Source: Rhodobium gokarnense
GTDB lineage: Bacteria; Pseudomonadota; Alphaproteobacteria; Rhizobiales; Rhodobiaceae
DNA length: 64,000 nt
Assembly (NCBI RefSeq): GCF_025961475.1
Contig: NZ_JAOQNS010000002.1
Span: forward strand, 310,001 to 374,000
Reading direction: 5' to 3'
A model generated the notes under the pieces. It worked only from the letters and a program-made list of their open reading frames with translations, did not search any database and was not told the origin of the DNA. Position 1 is the first letter of the stretch. Each line of letters begins with the position of its first letter. The position numbers and the translations under genes are program-made. Shown here in pieces: positions 45,204-54,381 of the stretch.

Positions 45204-45280
45204 GCGCCGGTAGCTCAGCTGGATAGAGCACCAGACTACGAATCTGGGGGTCAGGAGTTCGAATCTTCTCCGGCGCGCCA
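45204..45280 (+). tRNA. tRNA-Arg (anticodon ACG)
   Basis: Complete 77-nt cloverleaf: acceptor GCGCCGG/CCGGCGC, D-arm GCTC...GAGC, anticodon stem CCAGA/TCTGG with loop CTACGAA (anticodon ACG), T-arm AGGAG-TTCGAAT-CTTCT, and encoded CCA. A34 would be deaminated to inosine by TadA to read CGN codons. It borders the kinase/caspase island on its left. Confidence 0.96.
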
Positions 45281-45573
45281 TTTCTTTTCGCTCACGCCAC
45301 TTTTTTCGCTCACGACAGTCTCGCGGCGCTCGACGTCTCCGCGGCGGCGGCCTGGCCGGCCGGCGCCCGTTCGGGCTTGCGAACCCTTGCGGGTTCGGCC
45401 GGCCTTCCTTCACATTCCACACCATAGCGCTCACGACGGTCCCGTTTTTCACATCGTCTCCAGGGGACGAACGAAAGACCGGACGCGATGCGGATCGCGA
45501 AACTGCGCTTCGGTGATGGTGTGGGGTTCGCCGATGCGCCGCCCTTGTGCCGGCCGGACGGAGTGTCCCGGCC
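45281..45573. other. Gap between tRNA-Arg and the kinase gene
   Basis: 293 bp without a convincing gene. It holds a GC-rich structure: GAACCC-TTGC-GGGTTC (45381-45396) inside GGCCGGCC arms, and three CGCTCACG-like words (45289, 45310, 45429). I find no second copy of the tRNA 3' end, so no attachment-site pair can be shown. Confidence 0.4.
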
Positions 45574-48500
45574 CTATCTCGCCGATATCACATAGGGCAG
45601 CATGACGACGGACATGCCGGTCTCGCACGCGGTGCTGAGGGTCTCGAAGAACGATGATCCTGAGATCGCCTGGACGAGCGAACTCGTGCTCGTCTGGCCG
45701 GCGGTCGGCGCGAAGGTGCGGAAGTCCGTCCGGTCGCGGCAGGCGACCAGCACGATCGCCTCGAAATTCGATTGGCTGCCGGGCGCCGGTGCGCTCATGA
45801 TCGCCGGGTCGCCGGGCGGCGGGAAGGTCATCGTCTCGCCGGCGGCAAGGTCGATCCGCGACGTCCCGGAGCGCGGATAGAGCCGCACCACGGTCTCGTT
45901 CTCGAACCAGGCAAAGACCCCGAGGCTGACGGCGACGTCCCCTGCGGTCGCGGTGAACCGGATCGGGTCGCGCACCGTTATCCGGTCCTCAAGCAACTTG
46001 GCCTCGATCAGCGGCTCGGCATCGAACAGCCGGACGCCGGCATCGAGGCTGGCCGTTGCCGCGCCGTCCCCGGTGCGGCCCGCCGTCCAGGCCTCGCCAT
46101 GGGGAATGCCGTGGCGGATCGCGGTGAGTGCCTCGGCCCACTGGTCGTAAGTCGAAATCGGGGCGGAGGCCGGCTCACCGGTTTCGGCGGCGGCCTCGAT
46201 GGCGCCCGCCCGGGCCTGCGCCCGCGCCGCCATCCGCACCGCCTCGTCCGTCGCCAGGTCGTCGCTCTTTATCGCGCCGCCGGTCGCCTCGAAGCGGGAC
46301 GGCCGCGGCGGCGGGGCCGGCGGAAGGGCGGGGGTTGGCGCGACACGCGCCGTCTCCCGGCTGCGGTCCGCCGGTTGTTTCTCGTCATCGCCGCCTTTCC
46401 CCGGTGCCGCTTCCTCTTCCGCGCTCGGCTCCGGCTCCGGCCGGGCAACGGCCCGCGCCGCGACGGCAAGGTCGTAGTCGCTCGGCCAGGAACCGTTGTT
46501 GCGGATGATGAGTGTGAAGCGTCGTGTCCGGTCGGAGGCGGCAAGCCGCAGATCCTCGTCGGCGACGCCGGAAAGGCGGCTTGCGCCGACGGTAGTGCCG
46601 TCGCGATCGCGAAGCAGGAGGTCGAGGTCCTCGCTCGCGCTTGAAAGGGCGATGGCAAGGTCAAGGTCCGGGCCGAGGCTGACGGGGATCTCCCTGGTCG
46701 CGCCGCCGCCGACGACCTGCCGGTCGCGCGCGACGCTCGCCGGCGCGGTGATCTCGATCGGCTCCGGCGCCGTCTGCGCGCCGGCCGGGATGGTCCGCGA
46801 CAGGCCGAAGGAAACGGCGAGCGTCTCCGCCGTGTCGCCGACGAGCCGCAGCCGCGCCACATATTGCCCGGCATCCAGAAGCACGCTGCCGCGGCCGCCG
46901 CCGAGCACGATGGTCTTTTCCACCGATCCGCCTTCCCGCCGAAGGCTCGCCTCGAACCGGTGCTCCGCGTCGACGGGCGCCGTCTCGGCAACCTCCAGGG
47001 AGACGCGGGCAAGCTCGCCGAGGCCGAAGACGAAATGGGCGACGTCGCGGTCCGGCTCGAAGATGAGGGGCGCGCGCGTGAAGCGGTCGTCGAGGGAGCC
47101 GAACTCCGCCGGCCGGCTTTCCAGCGCCCCGGGCGGCTGCACCGTCTCCTGGATCGGGTCGGCCGAGAGCGTCACCACGAGGCTGCCTGCCTCTCCGCTG
47201 GAAAGGTCGAGCATCATGACATAGTCGCCGGCGCCAAGGTCGATGGCCTCGTCCAGGTCGCCGCCGTCGATCTCCTTGCCGGCGAGCCGGCGGGCCGTCG
47301 CCTTTTCAAAGAGCGCGAAACGAACGAGGCGCGGCGAGCTTGCCGCGACCTGGACGGCTGCCCGCTCCGTCAGGCTGAAGGCGAGATAGCGCACGGCCGC
47401 TTCGGCCGGCACCTCGAGGGACGGGCGGATCGGCTCCGTCGTGAGGTCCGGCAACAGCCGCGCGGTCTCGAAGCTGGCACCCTCGTCCACCCGGTAGCGC
47501 ACCGTCGGCGGGGCCGGCTCGGCCGCTCTCGGCGGGGCCGAGACGGCAAGGCTCAGTGTGTAGTCGTAGGGCCCGTCGCTCGTGCGCTGAAGGCGGACGG
47601 TATAGCGGCCGGGAGCCAGCCGCTCGCGGGCGACGGCGGCGACGTCATCCTTGCTGTCGAGGCGGCGCACCAAATTGCGGGCATCGTCGTAGAGAACGAG
47701 CTCGCCCGCGCCGGAACGCCGTTCCACGCGCAGTTCCAGGACCGAGGCGGCACCGGTGCGGAGCGTGTAGTAGTGATCCTCGCGATAGGCCGGGATCGAT
47801 CCCTGCCGGGTGACGCTGTCCGTTCCCCCGGCGGTGAGGGTGCCGAGATCGGCCGCACCGTTGATGTTGCGGCCGGGGCGCTCCTTGCCCTGAAAGAACG
47901 CCGCCGACAGTTCGAACTCGTACGGCACTTCGCCGGCGTCCTGCGCGATCGTCAGATAGTGCGTACCGGCATCCAGTTCGGCGACGAGGCCGTCGCCCGC
48001 CTTGATCAGGCGCCGCGCCTCTCCGGTCTCGTCCTGCAACGAAAGGCCCGAAAGGCGGTCCGCCGGATCGACCACCAGTCGCACATCTGCGGGCTCTGAA
48101 AGCCGGAAGCCGTAGACGTCCGCCGGATCGCCGCCGCCGACGGCGTCGGCAAAGGAGAGGGGCTCGGTGCCGAGGACGCCAAGGTCGCGGGCCGTTTCCA
48201 CGCTGTCGCCGGCGGCATCGACGGCGGCCGGCTGCCGGGTCAGGAAATAGCCGGCGGCCGCGGCGGCAAGGAGCACCACGGCGATGACCAGGGCAACGAG
48301 CGCCGGCTTGCGGTTGCGTTCTGCGCTCGCAGGTACGTCCTGATCGGGGAACGGGCCGGTCTCGTCCTCGTCGTCGGTATAGAATTCCGTTGTCGCCGCC
48401 GGGCGCGGCGGCGGCGCCAGGTTTTCGTTCTCATCCGTCCCCGCGCCGTCGTCGTCGAAGGATGCCCGCCACTCGGCGATGCTTTGCGGGCGGTCGCCCG

Positions 48501-49338
48501 GCCGGATGTTGAGCGCCCAGTCGACGGCGGCCAGAAACGCGGGGTCGTAGCCGGAAAGCCCGGCCGTCGCCAGTTGCACGCACGGATCGGCCGCCCCGGA
48601 CAACGTCGATTCCACCCTGAGCGGCGCCTCGGGCGGATCCTCGCAAAGGATCAGGCGGTAGAGCACCGCCGCCAGCGAATAGACGTCCGTGTAGGGCCCC
48701 TGATTGGTGCTGGTGCTGTACTGCTCATAGGGGCTGAAGCCCGGCGAAACGATCGCCGCCATGGTCTGGCTTTTGCCCGCCACCGTGTTGCGCGCCGCGC
48801 CGAAGTCGATCAGCACCGGCCGCCCGTCGGCGGCGATCAGGATGTTGTCCGGCTTGATGTCGCGGTGGGTGATGCCCTTGGCGTGGATTGTCGCCAGGGC
48901 ATCCAGCAGCGGCCGCGTCAGGGCCGTCAGCGCCGCCTGCGGAACGCCGCCGCCGTAGCGCTCCGCCCAGTCGCCGAGCGTCTCGCCGTCCACATGATCC
49001 ATGATCATGTAGCCGGTGCCGTGGGCGCGCATGAAATTCAGCACCCGCACGATGTTCGGATGGGTCAGGTTGGCGAGGATACGCGCCTCTTCCAGGAACC
49101 GGTCGAGGCCCCAGCGGAAGATCTCGTCATATTCCTGCGACTGGATCATCACCGTCTGCGTCGCGTCGCGGAACGCGATGCTCGACGGCAGGAATTCCTT
49201 GATGGCGACGTGCTGCCTCAGCGTCGTGTTTTCCGCATCGTAGGTGATGCCGAAGCCGCCCTGGCCGAGGACGCCGTGGATCGTGTAGTCGCCGAGGACG
49301 GCTCCCGGAGCCAGCGCGTGTTGTTCTGAAATCGCCAT
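45574..49338 (-). CDS. Large transmembrane Ser/Thr protein kinase with multi-domain ectodomain
   Basis: 1254 aa. Cytoplasmic eukaryotic-type kinase (residues ~17-300): glycine loop GQGGFGITYDA, catalytic Lys47 (VAIKEFLP), HRDIKPDN (158-165), DFG (178-180), activation segment SPGFSPYEQY, and TDVYSLAAVLY. An acidic linker is followed by a helix (ALVALVIAVVLLAAAAAGYF, ~349-370) and then ~880 extracytoplasmic residues. These comprise about four repeated beta-sandwich units resembling PPC domains (for example DSVETARDLGVLG...DVYGFRLSEPADVRL, APGRYTVRLQRTSDGPYDY), a Pro/Arg-rich spacer, and a C-terminal domain like DUF4384 (FAWFENETVVRLYPRSG, LAAGETMTFPPPGDP). All kinase residues are intact. It lies 15 bp after the protease-FHA gene. 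Ligand and targets are unknown. Confidence 0.9.
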   Translation of the reverse strand: MAISEQHALAPGAVLGDYTIHGVLGQGGFGITYDAENTTLRQHVAIKEFLPSSIAFRDATQTVMIQSQEYDEIFRWGLDRFLEEARILANLTHPNIVRVLNFMRAHGTGYMIMDHVDGETLGDWAERYGGGVPQAALTALTRPLLDALATIHAKGITHRDIKPDNILIAADGRPVLIDFGAARNTVAGKSQTMAAIVSPGFSPYEQYSTSTNQGPYTDVYSLAAVLYRLILCEDPPEAPLRVESTLSGAADPCVQLATAGLSGYDPAFLAAVDWALNIRPGDRPQSIAEWRASFDDDGAGTDENENLAPPPRPAATTEFYTDDEDETGPFPDQDVPASAERNRKPALVALVIAVVLLAAAAAGYFLTRQPAAVDAAGDSVETARDLGVLGTEPLSFADAVGGGDPADVYGFRLSEPADVRLVVDPADRLSGLSLQDETGEARRLIKAGDGLVAELDAGTHYLTIAQDAGEVPYEFELSAAFFQGKERPGRNINGAADLGTLTAGGTDSVTRQGSIPAYREDHYYTLRTGAASVLELRVERRSGAGELVLYDDARNLVRRLDSKDDVAAVARERLAPGRYTVRLQRTSDGPYDYTLSLAVSAPPRAAEPAPPTVRYRVDEGASFETARLLPDLTTEPIRPSLEVPAEAAVRYLAFSLTERAAVQVAASSPRLVRFALFEKATARRLAGKEIDGGDLDEAIDLGAGDYVMMLDLSSGEAGSLVVTLSADPIQETVQPPGALESRPAEFGSLDDRFTRAPLIFEPDRDVAHFVFGLGELARVSLEVAETAPVDAEHRFEASLRREGGSVEKTIVLGGGRGSVLLDAGQYVARLRLVGDTAETLAVSFGLSRTIPAGAQTAPEPIEITAPASVARDRQVVGGGATREIPVSLGPDLDLAIALSSASEDLDLLLRDRDGTTVGASRLSGVADEDLRLAASDRTRRFTLIIRNNGSWPSDYDLAVAARAVARPEPEPSAEEEAAPGKGGDDEKQPADRSRETARVAPTPALPPAPPPRPSRFEATGGAIKSDDLATDEAVRMAARAQARAGAIEAAAETGEPASAPISTYDQWAEALTAIRHGIPHGEAWTAGRTGDGAATASLDAGVRLFDAEPLIEAKLLEDRITVRDPIRFTATAGDVAVSLGVFAWFENETVVRLYPRSGTSRIDLAAGETMTFPPPGDPAIMSAPAPGSQSNFEAIVLVACRDRTDFRTFAPTAGQTSTSSLVQAISGSSFFETLSTACETGMSVVMLPYVISAR

Positions 49339-49353
49339 CGCCGCCTGCCGGCC

Positions 49354-51042
49354 TCAACTGTTCTTCTGCACCAGGAAATCGACGGCGCCGATGGTGAGGC
49401 GTTGGCCGGGCGCGAGGCGGCGCGGCTCGGACGGCGGCAACCGGACGCCGTCGAGGAACGTCCCGTTGGTCGAGTTCATGTCTTCCACCTGGGGCTGGCC
49501 ACCCGCCAGCAGGAACCGGCAATGGCCGCCGGCGGACACCGCCTCGTGGCTGATCACCGCATCGCAGCGGTCCGGATCGCGGCCGACGACGAGGCCGCGC
49601 CCGGAAAGGTCGTCGGAGGAAAACTCAATGACGATCTGCTGGCCGGACTTCGGCTCGATGCCCTTCAGCACCCACTGGGTGCCCTTCGACGAGCGCTCGC
49701 CATATTTGCGCTTCTGCCAGTCGGTGCTGCTGAGGAACAGGAAGCGCTGGTCGACGAAGCCGAGTTCGTCGCCGGAGCCGATGCCGACCGGCCGGTTGGC
49801 GGCGAGCTTGCGCCCGTTCAGCCGGGAGCCGTTGCGCGAGCCGAGGTCCTCCACCAGGAAGCCCCGGTCGGTGAAGGTGAACCGCAAGTGCTCGCGCGAG
49901 ACCTGTGGCAGGTCGAGGACGAGCCCGCCGGATCTGGGCGCACGCCCGAGCACGACGCCGCCGGCGGCCGCCCGCGCAACGTCGATGCGGTATTCCGACC
50001 CCACATGGCGCGAGCCCTTCGGCACCAGGTAATGGTCCTCGCGGACCACCGGACCCCTGCTGCCACCGCCGGAAAACAGCGCGGTGACCCGCTGCATCAG
50101 CGTCGGCTCGGTGCCGGGGCCGCGCGACCCCGGTCCGGCCGGGACGGACTGGCGCGTCGCCGCGCCGAGCGCGACGAACAGCGCAACGATCGCCAAAACG
50201 CCGGTAAGCGCAACGCCCGCGATCAGATAGTACTGGCGCAGCGCCGGGACGCACGGGCTGGTGACGATCGAGACCGGGATGCCGCGTTCGGTCAGGGTCT
50301 TGGCGATCTCGCTGGCATGGGACGAAAAGAACGTCGAATTGGCATTGATCGCATAGACGTTGCCGCCGGCATCCTTGAGCCGTTCGACGGCGCGCTGGGT
50401 GTTGACCGCGACCACCTCCTTGCAGGCGTTGATCAGCGGTCCGCCCGAATTGCCCGGATTGATCGGCGCGGTGTGCTGCACGATCTTCAGCGGATGGTTC
50501 TTGGTCTCCGACCACGATCCCTCCACGACCCGGCTGACCTCGCCGCGCGTGCGGGTCGAGATCAGCGCCACATCCTGGGTCGCCTTGGTCACCTGGTCGC
50601 TGGCGCCGGGAAAACCGATCGCGGTGACGGTGTCCTCCTTTTCCAGATCGCCCGTGTTGAGCTCGAAGGCCGGGGCGTTCAGCCCGGGAACATGGAGGAT
50701 CGCCAGGTCCAGTTCGTCGGATGCCCACGTCAGGTCGGCATGGAATTCGACCGGCTTCTCGCCCTCCGTCTTGACGAAGATCTCGAACTGCGACTTGCCG
50801 AGAACGGGGACGTCGGCACCGCTGATGACGTGCTGGTTGGTGACGACATATTCGGGCGCCACAACGAATCCGGTGCCCGTTGCCCCGCTGATGTCGCGCT
50901 TTTCGTCGACCCGGATCTTGAGCACGAAGACGACGCTGTCGTCGACGTCGAACCGGTCGCATCCGGCAAGGCCGGTGAGCGTGAGGAACAGAACGAAAAG
51001 TCCGATTGCGCGACGCACCTGCAACGTCCCCCCGGCCGTCAA
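49354..51042 (-). CDS. Trypsin-like serine protease - transmembrane - tandem FHA protein
   Basis: 562 aa. An N-terminal signal with lipobox-like LTLTGLAGC (Cys28) exports a chymotrypsin-fold protease with a full catalytic triad: His71 (VVTNQHVISG), Asp112 (SDELDLAILHVPG) and Ser199 (INPGNSGGPLINA). A transmembrane helix (YYLIAGVALTGVLAIVALFV, ~271-294) then brings two FHA domains inside the cell: the first around 355-420 (VVLGRAPRSGG, VSREHLRFTF, LGSRNGSRLNG), the second around 465-560 (LVVGRDPDRCDAVISHEAVS, EDMNSTNGTFLDGVRLP). An outside protease joined to phosphothreonine-binding domains inside suggests transmembrane signalling. It is the first gene of the leftward pair with the large kinase and is divergent from the vWA-FHA gene. 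Confidence 0.9.
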   Translation of the reverse strand: MTAGGTLQVRRAIGLFVLFLTLTGLAGCDRFDVDDSVVFVLKIRVDEKRDISGATGTGFVVAPEYVVTNQHVISGADVPVLGKSQFEIFVKTEGEKPVEFHADLTWASDELDLAILHVPGLNAPAFELNTGDLEKEDTVTAIGFPGASDQVTKATQDVALISTRTRGEVSRVVEGSWSETKNHPLKIVQHTAPINPGNSGGPLINACKEVVAVNTQRAVERLKDAGGNVYAINANSTFFSSHASEIAKTLTERGIPVSIVTSPCVPALRQYYLIAGVALTGVLAIVALFVALGAATRQSVPAGPGSRGPGTEPTLMQRVTALFSGGGSRGPVVREDHYLVPKGSRHVGSEYRIDVARAAAGGVVLGRAPRSGGLVLDLPQVSREHLRFTFTDRGFLVEDLGSRNGSRLNGRKLAANRPVGIGSGDELGFVDQRFLFLSSTDWQKRKYGERSSKGTQWVLKGIEPKSGQQIVIEFSSDDLSGRGLVVGRDPDRCDAVISHEAVSAGGHCRFLLAGGQPQVEDMNSTNGTFLDGVRLPPSEPRRLAPGQRLTIGAVDFLVQKNS

Positions 51043-51272
51043 TCGTCAAAAAAACGCCTGCATGCGCCAAAACACGGAACCGATCCGGTTGTCACAACGC
51101 CCGATTCGGCCGCTCTGGAAGGCGCATGTCCTGGTTGCGGAACTTTGCATAAACGGGTACCACTGACAAGTTGCCGAGACGGGCCCGCGACGCCGTGGTG
51201 GCCTTGAGCTCATTAGTGTTTTTACGGTGCCTGAGGCACGCGCGGGGTGTTGCACGGGGGGCATTTGGAGCG

Positions 51273-52775
51273 ATGGAATTGTTGATTGCCACGTCGGTCC
51301 GGCGTCTCGCAGGGGTGCTCTGCGCGGCTTTGGTCGGCGTGTCGGTGCTGGCAGCGCCGGGCAGCGCGGCTTCGGAAAAAATCCTCACCAGGTGCTCAGT
51401 TCTGGGCGAGGCCTCCAAGACCAGATGCCTCATCCGCTCGGTCGACGGCGCCGCGATCACCCGTGTCGAGGCGACGGTCGACGGGCGCCGCAAATCCGTG
51501 GAGACCCTGCGGCAGGTGCCCGAGGATCCGGACGATCCGGCCGAGTCGATCGCCATCCTCTTCATGATCGACGCCAGCAAGTCGATGACGGTCGACGCCT
51601 TCATCGCCATCGCCGACCAGATCGCCGACATCGTCGACATGAGCAAGCCGCGCCACCGCTTCGGCCTGGCGACCTTCCACGACGATCTCTACCTCAAGGT
51701 CGCGGTCGGCGCCGACAAGTCGAAGATCCAGACGGCGCTCGGCAACCTGGAGCGCGACGGCGACAACACGGCCTTCTATGAGGCCGTGAAGAAGGGGCTG
51801 GACACGTTGTCGCGGGAGCGCTCGCAGCGCCGCTTCCTGGTCGTCATGTCCGACGGCCTGTCGGAGGACAACGCCTATTTCCCCGATGACATCGTTCCGC
51901 TCGCCCGCCAGGCCAACATCGCCATCGTCGGCCTTGGCTACCCGAACCCGAACCAGGACCCCAATGCCATCCCGCTGCAGCCGATCAAGCGGCTGGCGGA
52001 GGAAACGGGCGGCCTGTTCGAGAGCGCCGACGCCGACGGCCTGTTGCCGGCGGACTTCGCCGGGACGCTGTTTTCCCTGACCGATTCCGGCGTTTCCGCG
52101 CGGATCGATACCAGCGACGAGGCCGGGACCGGCAATCTCATGCTGCTGGTGACCGACGCGGACGGCGCCACCGCGCAGTCGGCGCATACCCTGACCTTCT
52201 CCGGCAAGGTGCCGCTGCTGCGCCGCGTCCAGGAGACGGCGGAGGAGATGTGGGCGAACCAGCCATTGCTGCTTGCCGCGATCGCGCTGGTCTTCCTTCT
52301 CGTCCTGTTCCTGCTGTTGTGGCTCATTTCCCGGCTGTTCGCACGGCGGCCGGATGACCGCCGGCGCGACGCCGTCGACACCCTGCCCCAGGATGACGGC
52401 CTCTGCGAGGGCGGGGACGGCGACAACGAGAACATGCGGCTGCCGCCGGCCATCATCTACGCCCATATCGACGTGCTGGAGGGCGACCCGCCGCCGCGGC
52501 GCTTCGACATTTCCGACACCAAGGTGCGGATCGGCCGCGGCCCCGGAAACGACCTCGTGCTGTCCAGCGATACGGTGTCCAACGACCATTGCGTGCTGAC
52601 GCTCCAGGACGACGGCGGCTTTGAGATCCGCGACGTCAATTCCTCCAACGGCACGATCGTGGAGGGCGAGCGCATCGGCCGCGACGTCCTTGAGGGCGGC
52701 GAGAAGATCGTGCTCGGACATGTCGTCCTGAAATTCGTCTCGGCCGCCCAGGCCGCGGCGAAATACGGGGCATAG
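51273..52775 (+). CDS. vWA domain - transmembrane - FHA protein
   Basis: 500 aa from ATG 51273; the frame is open upstream to 51171 but without better support. Signal peptide LCAALVGVSVLAAPGSA. Extracytoplasmic von Willebrand A domain with an intact MIDAS: LFMIDASKSM (Asp100, Ser102, Ser104), DGDNTAFYEAV (Thr) and VVMSDGLSED (Asp). A transmembrane helix (LLLAAIALVFLLVLFLLLWL, ~332-351) precedes a cytoplasmic FHA domain (~400-490: VRIGRGPGNDLVLSSDTVSN, VNSSNGTIVEGERIG). The vWA part would bind a protein ligand through Mg2+; the FHA part would read phosphothreonine. It is the first gene of the rightward four-gene run. Confidence 0.92.
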   Translation: MELLIATSVRRLAGVLCAALVGVSVLAAPGSAASEKILTRCSVLGEASKTRCLIRSVDGAAITRVEATVDGRRKSVETLRQVPEDPDDPAESIAILFMIDASKSMTVDAFIAIADQIADIVDMSKPRHRFGLATFHDDLYLKVAVGADKSKIQTALGNLERDGDNTAFYEAVKKGLDTLSRERSQRRFLVVMSDGLSEDNAYFPDDIVPLARQANIAIVGLGYPNPNQDPNAIPLQPIKRLAEETGGLFESADADGLLPADFAGTLFSLTDSGVSARIDTSDEAGTGNLMLLVTDADGATAQSAHTLTFSGKVPLLRRVQETAEEMWANQPLLLAAIALVFLLVLFLLLWLISRLFARRPDDRRRDAVDTLPQDDGLCEGGDGDNENMRLPPAIIYAHIDVLEGDPPPRRFDISDTKVRIGRGPGNDLVLSSDTVSNDHCVLTLQDDGGFEIRDVNSSNGTIVEGERIGRDVLEGGEKIVLGHVVLKFVSAAQAAAKYGA

Positions 52776-52802
52776 GCGAACAGGACAGCAGGGGAGAGGG
52801 CA

Positions 52803-53591
52803 ATGGCTCGCGACGACCGGCCAAAACAGAACAAGACGACGATCCTTTACGGCGACTCGGTCTCCTCGACGCGCAAGGTGACCCCCGACATCGTCGATCC
52901 GGGCGCCGGCATCGACCCGCGCCCGCGGCCGGCCGGAGCGGGCGATTTCGTCGACCCGCAACAGGTGCCGGGCGGCGCGGGCCAGGCGCCGCGCAGCGGC
53001 ACGCCGACCCAGATCCACAGCGGCGAAGGCCTGATGCCGCTGCCGAAGCAGGAAATGAATGCCCAGGTGCTGCTGGAGCATCTGGCGATGGTCGCGGGCC
53101 TCAAGGTCGACACGCCCGCGCTGATGGCGACGCTGAAATCGGCCCTCGGCATTTCGGTCGAGCCCGGCGCTCTGATCGAGCGGCTGGCCAAGATGGCCGG
53201 CATCAACCTCGTCCTGCAGGAAGAGCCGGTCAACGAGAACCCGCGCCCCGTCACCGGCTGGCTGGTCGTCGTCAAGGGACCCGGCAAGGGGTTTTCCCAG
53301 CCGATCACGATCGGCCGCAACCAGATCGGCCGCGCGCCGGACCAGCCGGTGCCGCTCAACTATGGCGACCACGGCATCAGCCGCGAGGGGCATTTCTCGA
53401 TCACCTACGATCCCCGTTCCGGCCGCTTCCTGTGCACGCCCGGCGAGCGCCAGGTGAACCTGTGCTACATCGACAACGAGCCGCTGGTCGAAACCGTCAC
53501 CCTGAAGGGCATCACCGACATCGAGGTCAGCGACTCGGTCTTGCGGTTCGTTCCGCTCTGCAACGACGACTTCAAGTGGGTCGATGCTTGA
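52803..53591 (+). CDS. FHA-domain adaptor protein
   Basis: 262 aa, soluble, preceded by GGGGAGAGG. N-terminus is Thr/Ser-rich and disordered (KQNKTTILYGDSVSSTRKVT), with a Pro/Gly-rich stretch to ~75; its threonines could be targets of the neighbouring kinases. A helical segment follows (MNAQVLLEHLAMVAGLKVDT, LIERLAKMAGINLVL). The C-terminal ~110 residues form an FHA-like domain (GKGFSQPITIGRNQIGRAPD, YGDHGISREGHFSITYDP), although the usual SNG loop is replaced (ERQVNLCYIDNEPL). Its last eight bases overlap the PP2C gene, so the two are translated together. Confidence 0.82.
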   Translation: MARDDRPKQNKTTILYGDSVSSTRKVTPDIVDPGAGIDPRPRPAGAGDFVDPQQVPGGAGQAPRSGTPTQIHSGEGLMPLPKQEMNAQVLLEHLAMVAGLKVDTPALMATLKSALGISVEPGALIERLAKMAGINLVLQEEPVNENPRPVTGWLVVVKGPGKGFSQPITIGRNQIGRAPDQPVPLNYGDHGISREGHFSITYDPRSGRFLCTPGERQVNLCYIDNEPLVETVTLKGITDIEVSDSVLRFVPLCNDDFKWVDA

Positions 53592-54372
53592 GACGGTCGT
53601 CGCCACGCGGCAGATCGTCGGCGGCCGGGCCTATCAGGAAGACCGTTATCGCGTGCGCCGGGTCGTCGCCGCGAACGACCGCGGCACGCCGATCCTGTTC
53701 GCCGCGATTGCCGACGGCATGGGCGGGCACACATCGGGAGAACGCGCCTCGGAACTGGCGATCGAGGCGTTCTGGCAGTGCTTCTGCCGCCAGGCGAGCT
53801 TCGACGAAAAGGCCCTGACGGTCGCGCTGCACGCCGCCAACGAGGCGATCGCCCGCGATCTTGCCGCGGCGCCGGAACGCCGGGGGATGGGCACGACCTT
53901 CCTCGGCGTCGTCGTCTGCAATGAGGAACTGCGCTGGGTCAGCGTCGGCGATTCGCCGTTGCTGCTTTACCGGTCCGGCGAGCTGCACCGGGTCAATGCC
54001 GACCATTCCCTGGCGCCGCTCCTCGACCAGATGGCCGAGGACGCCGACATCACCCGGGAAGAGGCGCTGTCGGATCCCCGTCGCTCGTCGCTGCGCGAGG
54101 CCTTGATGGGCCAGGACCTGACGCTGATCGACACCGGCGAGTCCTTTCCGCTTGAGGAAGGCGATGTCCTCCTCGTCGCCAGCGACGGGGTCCTCACCCT
54201 TGAGCCGCCGCGGCTCGCCGCCCATCTGGCGGCGGTTCCCGCATCGTCCCCCGAGGAAGCGCTCGCGGCGGCCTTCGACGAGATCGCGATCACCGGCGGG
54301 TCCGCCCAGGACAACACCACGGCGATACTGGTTTTCCTGCGGCATGCGGACGGTGCCGAGGGCGCAAGGTAG
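53584..54372 (+). CDS. PP2C-family Ser/Thr protein phosphatase
   Basis: 262 aa cytosolic metal-dependent phosphatase. All metal-ligand motifs are visible: GRAYQEDRYRV, AIADGMGGHTSGERAS, RGMGTTFLGVVV, WVSVGDSPLLLYR, VLLVASDGVLTLEPP and SAQDNTTAILVFL. It is likely to reverse phosphorylation by the adjacent kinase(s). Start ATG 53584 lies inside the end of the FHA adaptor gene, and the kinase gene follows within 10 bp, a tight FHA-PP2C-kinase unit. Confidence 0.95.
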   Translation: MLETVVATRQIVGGRAYQEDRYRVRRVVAANDRGTPILFAAIADGMGGHTSGERASELAIEAFWQCFCRQASFDEKALTVALHAANEAIARDLAAAPERRGMGTTFLGVVVCNEELRWVSVGDSPLLLYRSGELHRVNADHSLAPLLDQMAEDADITREEALSDPRRSSLREALMGQDLTLIDTGESFPLEEGDVLLVASDGVLTLEPPRLAAHLAAVPASSPEEALAAAFDEIAITGGSAQDNTTAILVFLRHADGAEGAR

Positions 54373-54381
54373 GCAGGCGTG

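Noticed and set aside
45204-45280. tRNA-Arg as an attachment site with a second copy of its 3' end at the island's right side
   Set aside because: I searched by eye around 57290-57360 and elsewhere for the T-arm/acceptor sequence and found no repeat; no integrase is present.
51396-53606. Long minus-strand open frame opposite the vWA-FHA and FHA genes
   Set aside because: Antisense shadow of clearly recognised domains; composition is Asp/Val/Arg-rich, as expected from reversed codons.
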